A DNA stretch of 30,934 bases, from the NCBI GenBank assembly GCA_900543815.1, contig UQST01000031.1:1-30934 (forward strand). Reading direction: 5' to 3'. The DNA comes from an uncultured Prevotellaceae bacterium. GTDB lineage: Bacteria > Bacteroidota > Bacteroidia > Bacteroidales > Bacteroidaceae. The notes under the pieces were generated by a model. The model did not search any database, was not told the DNA's origin, and saw only the letters and a list, made by a program, of their open reading frames with translations. Both the position numbers and the translations under genes were made by a program. This document shows, piece after piece, positions 9,332 through 17,851 of this stretch. The stretch's first letter is position 1. Each line of letters opens with the position of its first letter.

Positions 9332-10726
9332 ATGAATCAAATTGCGAAAGCAAAACTCAGCGACAGTGCAGTAATGCGCTGGCTGGCTCTCAGCATAGTA
9401 AGCGGAACGATGATGTTTGCTTACTTCTTCACCGATGTGATGTCACCACTGGAATCCATGCTCAGCGAAGACCTGGGATGGGACGCTAACGAGTACGGTT
9501 TCTTCTCTGGAGCCTACGGACTCATGAATGTATTCCTGCTCATGCTGTTCTTTGGCGGCATCATCCTCGACCGCATGGGTGTACGCTTCACCGGACTGCT
9601 CTGCTGCGCTCTGATGATTGTGGGCGCCTCTGTAAAGTGGTATGCAGTGAGCCACATCGACCCCAATGCCGTGGTGGAGAACTTCCATCTGGACCTCTTC
9701 ATCATCAAAATTGACGCTCCGCACACCAGCAACCTGGTGGCAGCACTGGGCTTCAGCATCTTCGGCATAGGAGCCGAACTGGCAGGTGTGACCGTCAGCA
9801 AGGTCATCTCCAAGTGGTTCACCGGCCACGAGTTGGCACTGGCCATGGGCGTGCAGGTAGCCACCGCCCGTCTGGGAACAGCCATGGCACTCATTTTTGC
9901 CCTGCCTATAGCCAAGCACTTTGGCGGTGTGAATGCCAGCGTAGCACTGGGCGCAGTGCTGCTGTGCGTAGCCACCTTTGCCTACCTGTACTACTGCGTG
10001 CTGGACAAGAAGCTGGATGACAGCGTGAAGAACTGCGCCGAAACAAGCAGCGAGGCAGCAGAGGCCGACGACGAGCAGTTCCATCTGAGCGATCTGGGAG
10101 CCATCTTCTCCAACCCCGGCTTCTGGGTGATATGCTTCCTCTGCCTCATGTTCTACGGCGGCGTATTCCCCTTCTTGAAGTTTGCCACCAAACTGATGAT
10201 AGACAAGTACAACGTCTCTGCCAGCTGGGCAGGCAGCATTCCCGGCATGCTCCCCTTTGGTACCATCTTCCTCACACCCCTCTTCGGCGGCATCTACGAC
10301 CGTAAGGGACACGGCGTGGTACTGATGCTCCTGGGCAGCATGTTGCTCACTCTGGTGCATGTGCTGTTTGCCATACCAGCCCTCAATGAGTGGTGGATGG
10401 CCATTGCAGGCATGATTCTCCTGGGTGTGGCATTCTCTCTGGTGCCCAGCGCAATGTGGCCCTCGGTGCCCAAGATTATCCCCATGAAGCAGCTGGGAAG
10501 CGCTTTCGCCATCATCTTCTTCATACAGAACATCGGCCTGAGCCTCATCCCCATGGGCATCGGACGCATCAACCAGCTCAATACCGGTGCCGATGGTGTG
10601 ACCAACTACACCCAAACGATGCTCATCTTTGCCTTCTTCGGTATCATCAGCATCCTGCTTGCTCTGGAGTTGCTGCACCTTGACCACAAGAAGCATTACG
10701 GACTGGAGGAGAAGAACTGCAAGTAA
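9332..10726 (+). CDS. MFS transporter, MFSD1-like (possible dipeptide carrier)
   Basis: The 464-residue protein is an inner-membrane major facilitator with about twelve helices in two halves joined by a charged cytoplasmic loop (about 223-255). Motif A appears in both halves (GGIILDRMGVR at 75-85 and GGIYDRKGH). The second half contains WPSVPKIIPMKQLGSAF followed by IQNIGL, which resembles the vertebrate lysosomal carrier MFSD1, a dipeptide uniporter. That likeness is judged by eye. The gene follows the DPP5-type peptidase by 79 nt on the same strand, and a weak 6-bp hairpin (9266-9282) lies in the gap. Dipeptide import is a reasonable inference from homology plus context; other small anions or sugars remain possible. 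A hairpin terminator follows. Confidence 0.8.
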   Translation: MNQIAKAKLSDSAVMRWLALSIVSGTMMFAYFFTDVMSPLESMLSEDLGWDANEYGFFSGAYGLMNVFLLMLFFGGIILDRMGVRFTGLLCCALMIVGASVKWYAVSHIDPNAVVENFHLDLFIIKIDAPHTSNLVAALGFSIFGIGAELAGVTVSKVISKWFTGHELALAMGVQVATARLGTAMALIFALPIAKHFGGVNASVALGAVLLCVATFAYLYYCVLDKKLDDSVKNCAETSSEAAEADDEQFHLSDLGAIFSNPGFWVICFLCLMFYGGVFPFLKFATKLMIDKYNVSASWAGSIPGMLPFGTIFLTPLFGGIYDRKGHGVVLMLLGSMLLTLVHVLFAIPALNEWWMAIAGMILLGVAFSLVPSAMWPSVPKIIPMKQLGSAFAIIFFIQNIGLSLIPMGIGRINQLNTGADGVTNYTQTMLIFAFFGIISILLALELLHLDHKKHYGLEEKNCK

Positions 10727-10804
10727 CCCCATCTCCCCCACTCTCCCACTCTGCCCGCAGGATACAACAGAAAGCAGAGAGCAAGAAAAGCAAAACCCCA
10801 ACAG

Positions 10805-10839
10805 AAGCCCCATTCCCCCAAGCGAGGAGTGGGGCTTTT
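10805..10839 (+). terminator. Intrinsic terminator behind the pyrG-yidC-dpp5-MFS run
   Basis: An 8-bp GC-rich stem (AAGCCCCA at 10805-10812 with TGGGGCTT at 10830-10837) is followed by a short T-run, about 80 nt after the MFS stop codon. Confidence 0.7.
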
Positions 10840-10962
10840 CAATTGTTGAAACAGATAGCGAGGGAAGGGGAAATGGGCTAAACGGCCAATGCCTGGTGAG
10901 GAGAGTTGAGAGGCAGGCGGTATCGGGCAAGCACTCCCAAACGGCTTTCGGAGAATGGGCAA

Positions 10963-11003
10963 CTCTGTGAAGAGAGCGCCCTTCTGTGCTCCTCTTCACA
11001 GAG
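10963..11003. repeat. 12-bp perfect inverted repeat
   Basis: CTCTGTGAAGAG at 10963-10974 is repeated in inverse at 10992-11003, leaving a 17-nt loop. There is no T-run, so it is not an ordinary terminator. It sits between the MFS terminator and the 22-nt tandem repeats. Confidence 0.6.
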
Positions 11004-11038
11004 CTGTATATAAGGCCGACAGACAGAGTGCGCTGCGA

Positions 11039-11104
11039 AGCCCATCGCAGCACGCTGCATCGGCCATCGCAGCGCGGTGCATCGGGCTACGCAGCGCTAT
11101 GGGA
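11039..11104. repeat. GC-rich 22-nt tandem repeat, locus A (three units)
   Basis: Three units of 22 nt run head to tail at 11039-11060, 11061-11082 and 11083-11104. Each contains CGCAGC at the same offset, with a GC-rich, partly self-complementary core; the third unit is the most diverged. Related units occur at 19775-19840 in another intergenic gap. Short open frames through the array only reflect the repeat. Confidence 0.7.
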
Positions 11105-11423
11105 TTGATGCATATCTGCGCTTGGATGTTCCCTGAGCTCGCCTCCCTGAAGATATTTGCCGCAGTCGCCTGCGCCTATCAAAATACTTTTGACCGGCAA
11201 AGAAGACGAGCTTCAAAGCCGGGAAAAGCACTTTATGAGCGAAATGCTATCTTTTCCGAACGGAATCCACACAGCCTCCCTGGAGCCCGCGCCGACTTAT
11301 TTTTGTCATAAAAGGACACTTCTGCCACTGGGCCAATATGATAAAACGCCTCGAGAACAACATTTTTTCTATAATGTCATGCAATTATAACAACATTTGT
11401 TAGACACATTTAACAGAATTTCA

Positions 11424-11431
11424 TATTTTTG
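11424..11431 (+). promoter_or_regulatory. Bacteroidetes -7 element for the TonB receptor
   Basis: TATTTTTG matches TAnnTTTG. A TTTG at 11396-11399 lies 24 nt upstream, slightly farther than the usual -33 spacing. The leader to the start codon would be about 60 nt. Confidence 0.5.
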
Positions 11432-11499
11432 TGCCGTGAAAATGATTCACGTGTCAACTCAATCAATTAACGTTAAACTTTTAGTTTATACAGAAAAGA

Positions 11500-14400
11500 T
11501 TGCTTTTTCTTCTTGCCTTGCTGATGACATTCATGTCTTCTGCCATGGCGCAGGTAACCACCTCGAGCTTGTCAGGCACGGTGGTTGCAGACGGCGAGGA
11601 GGTAATTGGTGCCACCGTGGATGTGGTACACAAACCATCGGGCACTCATTACAGAGCTGTCACCAACGACAAAGGCGTATATACCATCAACGGTATGCGC
11701 GTGGGAGGTCCGTATGAAGTGACCGTAAGGTGTATCGGCTTTGCCGAGCAGAAGACAGGTGGTATCAACCTGCAGCTGGGCGAAACCTTCAACCTGAAAA
11801 CCACTTTGAGCGAGACAGCCAAGGAAATGCAGGAGGTGATGGTATCGGCCAAGGGATCAAAGTTCAGCTATGAGCGCACGGGCGCAAGCACGAACATCTC
11901 CAACGAGCAGATGATTGCCATGCCCACAGTGAGCCGCAATGTGACCGACTTCACCCGTCTGTCACCCTACGGCGGAAACGGCATGACCTTCCAGGGAAGC
12001 GACGGCCGCACGGCCAACTTCACGGTGGACGGTGCCAACTTCAACAACAACTTCGGCCTGAGCAGCACTCTCCCCGGCGGCGGCAACCCCATCTCCATGG
12101 AGGCCATCGAGGAGCTGCAGGTGGTGATTTCCCCGTTTGACGTGCGTCAGACAGGCTTCATCGGCGGAGCGCTGAACGCCATCACCAAGAGCGGTACCAA
12201 CACCTTCAAGGGTCAGGCCTATGTGTATCACCAGAATGAGAACATGCGTGGTGACGCTGTGGATAGAGAGTTCATCTCGGGCTCAAGAGACAGAGACCGC
12301 ACCACCACATACGGCTTCTCACTGGCTGGTCCCATCATCAAGAACAAGCTCTTCTTCTTTGTCAACGGCGAGTTGATAAAGAGCCCAGGCACAGGCACCT
12401 CCTGGCGTGCAACAGAGAACGGTGTGGGCAATGCCGATGCATACCAGTCCTACACCACCATCGCTGATATGGAGCGCGTGCAGGAGCATGTGGCACGGAA
12501 GTACGGATACAACACCGGTTCGTTTACCAGCTTCCCTGCCGATGCCGACAACAAGAAGCTGCTGGCCAAGATAACATGGAACATCAACGACAAGAACCGC
12601 CTGGACGTGCGCTACAACTACACCACCAACTCCTCTTGGGTGATGCCTAACGCCAGTTCAATGGACGGTGGAACACGTTCGGCATTCTCGCGCACGAGCC
12701 TGTACTCCATGCCTTTTGCCAATTCGATGTACAGTCTGGAGAAGAACGTACACTCTGTGTCATTGGACTTGAACACACGTCTGAGCAACAGTCTGTCCAA
12801 TCAGTTCCTCGCCACATTCTCCAAGATAGACGATGTGAGAGGCAGTAACTCGGCCGAGTTCCCCTTCATCGACATCCAGGACGGCACGAATACCAACACC
12901 CAGTATATGTCTCTGGGTTACGAGTTGTTCAGCTACAACAATGCCGTGCACAATAATATCTTCAACCTCAAGGACGAGCTCATCTACACCACCGGCCGTC
13001 ATAAGATCACCGGCGGAGTATCCTACGAGTACCAGATGGCCGACAACCAGTACATGCGTAACGGCACTGGCTACTACCGCTACAGCAGCGTGGATGACTT
13101 CATCAACGGAGCTGCACCCGAGGTGGTATGCCTGACCTACGGCTACGGAGGCGACAACGACCCCAAGGCAAGAGTAGCCTTCAACAAGGCCGGCATCTAT
13201 GCACAGGACGAGTGGAACGCCACCAAGAACTTCAAGCTTACCTATGGACTGCGTCTTGACGGACTCTTCTTCGACAATGGAGACCTCATGACCAACAAAG
13301 CCATCTACGATCTCAACTACGGCGGACGCCATATCGACACCGGCAAGTGGCCCAATGCACAGGTGAGCGTATCACCCCGTGTGGGCTTCAACTGGGATAT
13401 TCTGGGCAACAAGACACTGAAGCTGCGCGGCGGCACAGGCCTCTTCTCTGGCCGTCTGCCTCTGGTGTTCTTCACCAACATGCCCACCAACTCGGGTATG
13501 ATACAGTACCAGGCACAGATCAACAGCAAGAATGCTTCCGAGCGCGGGTTCACTATGGGTGAGTTTGCAGGCGGTCTCGTGACCGATGCCAACGGGCATG
13601 CTACCATCGCTGCACTGAAAAACAAGCTCATCTCACTGGGCTATCCCGAGAACATCACTCCCGAGCAGGGTACCGTGCCATCAAGCATCTCTGCCGTGGA
13701 CAACAAGTTCAAGATGCCTCAGGTGTGGAAGACCTCACTGGCCATAGACTACCAGCTGCCCGTGAGCTTTCCCTTCACCATCACGGCAGAGGGTATCTTC
13801 AACAAGGCTGTAAACGACGTCACCATCTCTGACTGGAGCATGACCGACACACGCGGCTATGCCCGCTGGAACGGAGCAGACAACCGCCCCATCTATCCAG
13901 AGGTGTTCCGCATTCCCGGCAACAAGCAGGCATTCGTGCTGGAGAACACTCACAAGGGCTACGGATGGAGTGCAAACGTGAGTGTGAACATGCGTCCATG
14001 GGACTTCCTGAGCTTCATGGCATCCTACACACACAGCGTGAAGAAGGAACTCACCAGCATGCCTGGCTCCAACGCTGAGTCTGCATTCACCTACGTACCC
14101 ACCATCAGCGGTCCCAACAACATCAATCTGCACAACGCATACAACATCACCCCCGACAGATTCATCGCATCGCTCACCGGACATGACAAGAGTAACAACC
14201 ACTACAGCCTTATCTATGAGACCTGGCGTGGCGGCTATAACTACTCTTATATGCTACAGAACGACATGAACGGAGACGGCTATGCCTATGACGCTCTCTA
14301 CATTCCCACAGACAAGCAAGTGCAGAACGGCGAGTTCCGCTTTGCATCAGAGGACGACAAGACACGCTTCATGGACTATGTGCACGGCGACAGCTACCTG

Positions 14401-14763
14401 AAGAACCATCAGGGTGAATACGCCGAGGCATACAGTGTATATAGCCCCTGGGTGCACCGTGTAGATGTGAGCTACAAGCATGACTTCAAGATCAAGGCCG
14501 GCAAGAGCATGAACACACTGCAGCTTGGTTTCGACATCAAGAACCTGATGAACCTCTTCAACTCAAGTTGGGGCGTGAGCAAATACATGAACAGCAAGCT
14601 CAACGAGGGACGTATCCTGAAGTATGAGCACACTGACGCCGACGGCTATGCAGTGTTCTCCACACCCACAGCAGTCAGCAAGGACATCAAGACATTCGTT
14701 CCCAACCACGCCGTAGGCCAGTGCTGGTACATGTCCATCGGTGTGAAGTATATGTTCAACTGA
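11500..14763 (+). CDS. Oar-like TonB-dependent outer-membrane receptor
   Basis: A 1087-residue TonB-dependent receptor of the Oar-like type. It has a signal peptide ending AMA-Q (residues 15-18), a carboxypeptidase-regulatory-like beta-sandwich (about 22-108, with SGTVVADGEEVIGATV), a plug domain (about 120-235, with RTANFTVDGANFNN and IEELQVVISPFDVRQTGFIGGALN) and a long barrel ending GVKYMFN. Such receptors move large or scarce ligands across the outer membrane using TonB. No SusD gene is adjacent, so this is not a standard SusCD glycan pair; the next gene is a surface-type lipoprotein. The only canonical start is TTG at 11500, which leaves the basic residues (QKR) of a normal signal peptide just upstream; an ATA codon at 11488 would include them. 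The ligand is unknown. Confidence 0.9.
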   Translation: MLFLLALLMTFMSSAMAQVTTSSLSGTVVADGEEVIGATVDVVHKPSGTHYRAVTNDKGVYTINGMRVGGPYEVTVRCIGFAEQKTGGINLQLGETFNLKTTLSETAKEMQEVMVSAKGSKFSYERTGASTNISNEQMIAMPTVSRNVTDFTRLSPYGGNGMTFQGSDGRTANFTVDGANFNNNFGLSSTLPGGGNPISMEAIEELQVVISPFDVRQTGFIGGALNAITKSGTNTFKGQAYVYHQNENMRGDAVDREFISGSRDRDRTTTYGFSLAGPIIKNKLFFFVNGELIKSPGTGTSWRATENGVGNADAYQSYTTIADMERVQEHVARKYGYNTGSFTSFPADADNKKLLAKITWNINDKNRLDVRYNYTTNSSWVMPNASSMDGGTRSAFSRTSLYSMPFANSMYSLEKNVHSVSLDLNTRLSNSLSNQFLATFSKIDDVRGSNSAEFPFIDIQDGTNTNTQYMSLGYELFSYNNAVHNNIFNLKDELIYTTGRHKITGGVSYEYQMADNQYMRNGTGYYRYSSVDDFINGAAPEVVCLTYGYGGDNDPKARVAFNKAGIYAQDEWNATKNFKLTYGLRLDGLFFDNGDLMTNKAIYDLNYGGRHIDTGKWPNAQVSVSPRVGFNWDILGNKTLKLRGGTGLFSGRLPLVFFTNMPTNSGMIQYQAQINSKNASERGFTMGEFAGGLVTDANGHATIAALKNKLISLGYPENITPEQGTVPSSISAVDNKFKMPQVWKTSLAIDYQLPVSFPFTITAEGIFNKAVNDVTISDWSMTDTRGYARWNGADNRPIYPEVFRIPGNKQAFVLENTHKGYGWSANVSVNMRPWDFLSFMASYTHSVKKELTSMPGSNAESAFTYVPTISGPNNINLHNAYNITPDRFIASLTGHDKSNNHYSLIYETWRGGYNYSYMLQNDMNGDGYAYDALYIPTDKQVQNGEFRFASEDDKTRFMDYVHGDSYLKNHQGEYAEAYSVYSPWVHRVDVSYKHDFKIKAGKSMNTLQLGFDIKNLMNLFNSSWGVSKYMNSKLNEGRILKYEHTDADGYAVFSTPTAVSKDIKTFVPNHAVGQCWYMSIGVKYMFN

Positions 14764-14828
14764 TGTGCGTCACCCGTTTTGAGATTTCAGACACACACAA
14801 CCAGTCAATTAACATAGATATAGAAGAC

Positions 14829-16469
14829 ATGAAACTGAGACATATATTAGGACTGTGCCTGGGGGCCTTCCTCGCTGCATCATGCTCAGAGAATGAGGTG
14901 ATAGGCTCGATGGATGTGGTCAAACTGAGCAGCACATTTGCTGCCATACCCTCAGAAGGCGGTGAGACAGAAATCACCGTGGAGGCTAAAGGCGAGTGGA
15001 AGCTGGACAGCATCATCACCAAGATTAGCAAGAACAAGACAGGAGGCAAGGATACCACATGGCTCAAGAAGCCTGACTGGATTACCGTAACGCCCTCAGA
15101 GGGTGCTGCGGGAGTGACCACCATGAAAGTGTCAGCCGCTGCCTGTGCCTATGGCAGAGAGGCAGAACTGCCCATCACATGCAACGGAAAGGTGCAATAC
15201 CTCAAGGTGCGTCAGGGCAGCATGGAGGCTTCAACGGCCACATGTGCCGATGTGATAGCAGGTGCCGACGGCAAGTCATTCCGCGTGAAGGGCACTGTGG
15301 CAGCCATCACACAGAATGTGTATGGCAACTGGATAATGCAGGACAACACCGGACAGATTACCATCTATGGCACTCTGGACAACGAGGGAAAGACCAAGAA
15401 CTTCGCTTACTGGAACATGGAAGTAGGCGATGTGGTGGAAGTTGTCGGCCCAAAGAAAACCTTTGGTAGCACTGTCGAACTGACGGATGTGACGGTCATC
15501 AACATCGAGAAGTGGATGGCAAAGCTCATCGGAGAGGATATCACCATGGACAAGCAGGGCGGTAACTTCGACGTGAAGATTGCCTACAAGGGCAGCGGAT
15601 GCATACTGGACATCCCCGAAGACTGCAAGGGCTGGATTTCATACAATGGCCAGGATTTCATTCCAGGCATTCCTTCCAAGCTGGAGCAGAACCCTGCCGA
15701 CACAGCCATCGTGCACCTCATCTGCACAGAGAACAAAGCCGAAGGCCGTTCTGCCACGCTGAACTTCACCTCGGAGAAGTATGATGCCAGCAAGAAGGGC
15801 GTTGTATCTACCACAGTGAAGGTGAAGGTAAGCCAGGAAGGCTCGGTGCGCGATGTGACTTGCGCAGAGTTCCTGACCCTGGACGCCAATAGCCCTGCCG
15901 TGCGCATCACTGGTGTCATCAGCAAGATAAAGAATGACCAGTGGGGAAATATCTACATCAAGGACGCTACCGGCGAAGTGTATGTGCATGGTGTGCTGAC
16001 TCCCGAAGGCGAGAAACAGCAGTTCGCCAGCCTCGGGCTGAACGAGGGTTGCGTAGTCACCGTGCAGGGCAACGTGAACATATACAATGGCGCAGTGCAG
16101 ATGAAGGACAGCAAGTACATCTCACAGGTGCATGTGGATCCCATCAGCCTGGCAGACTTCAAGAATCTGCCTGATGACCCAGCCAAGAGCAAGTACTACT
16201 ACATCGAGGGAACTGTGATACAGCCCACCGAGCCATTCACTAAGTTTGACCTGGAAACCTTTGGCAACTTCGGTCTGACCGACGGTATTACCGAACTCTA
16301 CATCTATGGATGCTCCACAGGATGGAATGGCGAGACCAAGAAGTTCGGCACTCTGGGTGTCAACGAAGGCGATCTTCTGAAGGTTCTTGCCACCAAGGAC
16401 ACCTTCAAAGGCCTGGTACAGGGTGTGGCCGTGTACGTATCACACACGCCTGCAACTCCTACCGAGTAA
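14829..16469 (+). CDS. BACON/OB-fold multidomain lipoprotein
   Basis: The 546-residue product is a lipoprotein: a short signal ends in the lipobox LAASC with Cys19 as the lipidation site. I read five domains by eye: a BACON-like beta sandwich (about 30-130), an OB-fold (about 135-228, with YGNWIMQDNTGQITIYG), a second BACON-like domain (about 229-340), a second OB-fold (about 343-435, with WGNIYIKDATGEVYVHG) and a third (about 438-540, with NFGLTDGITELYIYG). The three OB-like units share a pattern seen in DUF5689-type domains of Bacteroidetes surface proteins. It starts 65 nt after the receptor stop on the same strand and is probably its partner. BACON domains often bind glycans or mucin; OB-folds often bind nucleic acids or sugars. 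The ligand is not known. The ATG at 14829 gives the proper lipoprotein signal; the frame is open farther upstream but without a signal. Confidence 0.85.
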   Translation: MKLRHILGLCLGAFLAASCSENEVIGSMDVVKLSSTFAAIPSEGGETEITVEAKGEWKLDSIITKISKNKTGGKDTTWLKKPDWITVTPSEGAAGVTTMKVSAAACAYGREAELPITCNGKVQYLKVRQGSMEASTATCADVIAGADGKSFRVKGTVAAITQNVYGNWIMQDNTGQITIYGTLDNEGKTKNFAYWNMEVGDVVEVVGPKKTFGSTVELTDVTVINIEKWMAKLIGEDITMDKQGGNFDVKIAYKGSGCILDIPEDCKGWISYNGQDFIPGIPSKLEQNPADTAIVHLICTENKAEGRSATLNFTSEKYDASKKGVVSTTVKVKVSQEGSVRDVTCAEFLTLDANSPAVRITGVISKIKNDQWGNIYIKDATGEVYVHGVLTPEGEKQQFASLGLNEGCVVTVQGNVNIYNGAVQMKDSKYISQVHVDPISLADFKNLPDDPAKSKYYYIEGTVIQPTEPFTKFDLETFGNFGLTDGITELYIYGCSTGWNGETKKFGTLGVNEGDLLKVLATKDTFKGLVQGVAVYVSHTPATPTE

Positions 16470-16488
16470 AGGGCAAGAACACATGATG

Positions 16489-16530
16489 GAGCGGCGGATG
16501 CAATTGTTGTTGCACCCGCCGCTCTTCTTT
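16489..16530 (+). terminator. Intrinsic terminator behind the receptor-lipoprotein pair
   Basis: A 9-bp GC-rich stem (GAGCGGCGG at 16489-16497 with CCGCCGCTC at 16516-16524) continues after one mismatch with 5 more pairs and a 6-nt loop. A T-rich tract follows. Confidence 0.85.
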
Positions 16531-16573
16531 CTCGCCCGACCTCGCCACTCGGAACACGCCTATACCCCCGTAA

Positions 16574-16644
16574 AAATTGTCTTATAGGACAATTTGAAAT
16601 GTCTTATAAGACAATTTGAATTGTCCTATAAGACAATTTAAATT
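16574..16644. repeat. AT-rich palindromic 22-nt tandem repeat (three units)
   Basis: Three units repeat with exact 22-nt spacing (GTC at 16579, 16601 and 16623). Each is a near-perfect palindrome around GTCTTATAAGAC, which is perfect at 16601-16612, flanked by AAATT/AATTT. The first and third units each carry one base change in the core. The period equals about two helical turns, so the sites face the same side of the DNA. It lies about 260-330 nt ahead of the fabD promoter signal and just after the upstream terminator. It could be a stacked operator or a repeat element. Confidence 0.8.
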
Positions 16645-16901
16645 CCCTTACTAGGGATTTTTCCCGTGTCTGTTGCCTTGTCTTTTCCAGATTTCACTAC
16701 CCATATCAGCATAAGACACCATTTTGTCCCTGTATCTGCAGATTCCTGACCAGCACAGCAAATCTCGCTTGGGCATCACTGCCGTCCCACTCCGACTACA
16801 AGACGGGGCTGTTCTGCCACCCCGAGGTGACAATTGGCCTTACCAAGACAGCGAACTGTGCCATTTCCATCCAGTTGCTTTCTCATTAGCGGGAAAGTGC
16901 G

Positions 16902-16909
16902 TACCTTTG
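16902..16909 (+). promoter_or_regulatory. Bacteroidetes-type promoter for fabD
   Basis: TACCTTTG matches TAnnTTTG. TTTC at 16879-16882, one base off the -33 TTTG, lies 19 nt upstream, which is the expected spacing. The start codon follows after 39 nt of AT-rich leader. Confidence 0.65.
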
Positions 16910-16948
16910 CAGCCGGAAAATTTTGAACCTATAAATAAATAAGGTAGA

Positions 16949-17851
16949 ATGAAAGCATTTGTATTCCCTGGTCAGGGTGCCCAGTTCACTGGAATGGGCA
17001 AAGAACTGTATGAGAACAACGAGACTGCAAGGCAGCTCTTTGAGAAGGCAAACGACATACTGGGTTTCCGCATCACGGATATCATGTTCGAGGGAACCGC
17101 TGAGGAGCTGAAGCAGACCCGTGTGACACAGCCCGCAGTGTTCCTGCACAGCGTGATTACCGCCTTCTGCATGGGCGACGAGTTCCAGCCCGACATGGTG
17201 GGTGGCCACTCTCTGGGTGAGTTCAGCGCACTGGTGGCTGCCGGCGCACTCAACTTCGAGGACGGTCTTCGCCTGGTGTTTGCCCGTGCACAGGCCATGC
17301 AGAAGGCTTGCGAAGTGACTCCCGGCACCATGGCAGCCATTATCGCCCTGCCCGATGAGACCATCGAGGCTACCTGCGCAGAGGTTTCTGCCGAGGGTAA
17401 CGGCGTGGTGGTTCCTGCCAACTACAACTGTCCCGGCCAGCTGGTAATCAGCGGCAACGTGGATGCTGTGAACGCTGCATGCGAGAAGCTGAAGGCTGCA
17501 GGTGCCAAGCGTGCGCTGGTTCTGCCCGTGGGCGGTGCCTTCCACAGCCCCCTGATGCAGCCTGCTGCCGAGGAGTTGCAGAAGGCCATCGAGGAAGTTG
17601 ACTTCCTGACTCCCCGCTGCCCCATCTATCAGAACGTGGATGCACAGGCCCACACCGATGCTGCCGAGATAAAGAAGAACCTCATGGCACAGCTTACGGC
17701 CAGCGTGAAATGGACCCAGGAGGTGAACAACATGATAGAGGCTGGAGCCACTGAATTCACCGAGTGCGGCCCCGGAAAGGCTCTGCAAGGCATGATTGCC
17801 AAGATAGCCAAGGGAAATGATGCCGTTACCGTCAAGGGTATCGGAGCATGA
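16949..17851 (+). CDS. fabD: Malonyl-CoA:ACP transacylase
   Basis: FabD moves malonyl groups from CoA to acyl carrier protein at the start of fatty acid elongation. The 300-residue protein shows the oxyanion motif PGQGAQ (7-12), the nucleophile Ser88 in GHSLGE, Arg113 for the malonyl carboxylate and His199 in GAFHS. Length and motif order match the family. It stands apart from other fab genes. The GH13 gene downstream begins inside its stop codon (ATGA, 17848-17851), so the two are translated from one message. Confidence 0.97.
   Translation: MKAFVFPGQGAQFTGMGKELYENNETARQLFEKANDILGFRITDIMFEGTAEELKQTRVTQPAVFLHSVITAFCMGDEFQPDMVGGHSLGEFSALVAAGALNFEDGLRLVFARAQAMQKACEVTPGTMAAIIALPDETIEATCAEVSAEGNGVVVPANYNCPGQLVISGNVDAVNAACEKLKAAGAKRALVLPVGGAFHSPLMQPAAEELQKAIEEVDFLTPRCPIYQNVDAQAHTDAAEIKKNLMAQLTASVKWTQEVNNMIEAGATEFTECGPGKALQGMIAKIAKGNDAVTVKGIGA

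Larger units (their letters stand above)
10727..11499. other. Gap between the MFS gene and the TonB receptor
   Basis: This 0.77-kb gap has no credible gene. It holds a terminator (10805-10839), a 12-bp perfect inverted repeat (10963-11003), a GC-rich 22-nt tandem repeat (11039-11104) and a promoter signal (11424-11431). The last 200 nt turn AT-rich, as expected for the leader of the receptor gene. Confidence 0.7.
16470..16948. other. Gap between the lipoprotein gene and fabD
   Basis: The 479-nt gap holds a terminator (16489-16530), an AT-rich three-unit palindromic repeat (16574-16644) and the fabD promoter signal (16902-16909). I see nothing recognisable in 16650-16900. Confidence 0.7.

Noticed and set aside
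9443..11053. 536-codon open frame antisense to the MFS transporter
   Set aside because: It mirrors the transporter gene and runs on into repeats; no domain or signal is recognisable.
11500..16469. Receptor plus lipoprotein as a SusCD polysaccharide utilisation locus
   Set aside because: The receptor is Oar-like, the lipoprotein is beta-rich (BACON/OB) and not the helical SusD fold, and no secreted glycosidase or regulator is adjacent; the nearest amylase is cytoplasmic and in another unit.
16574..16644. Three-unit repeat as a small CRISPR array
   Set aside because: The units are directly adjacent without spacers, are palindromic, and there are no cas genes in the window.
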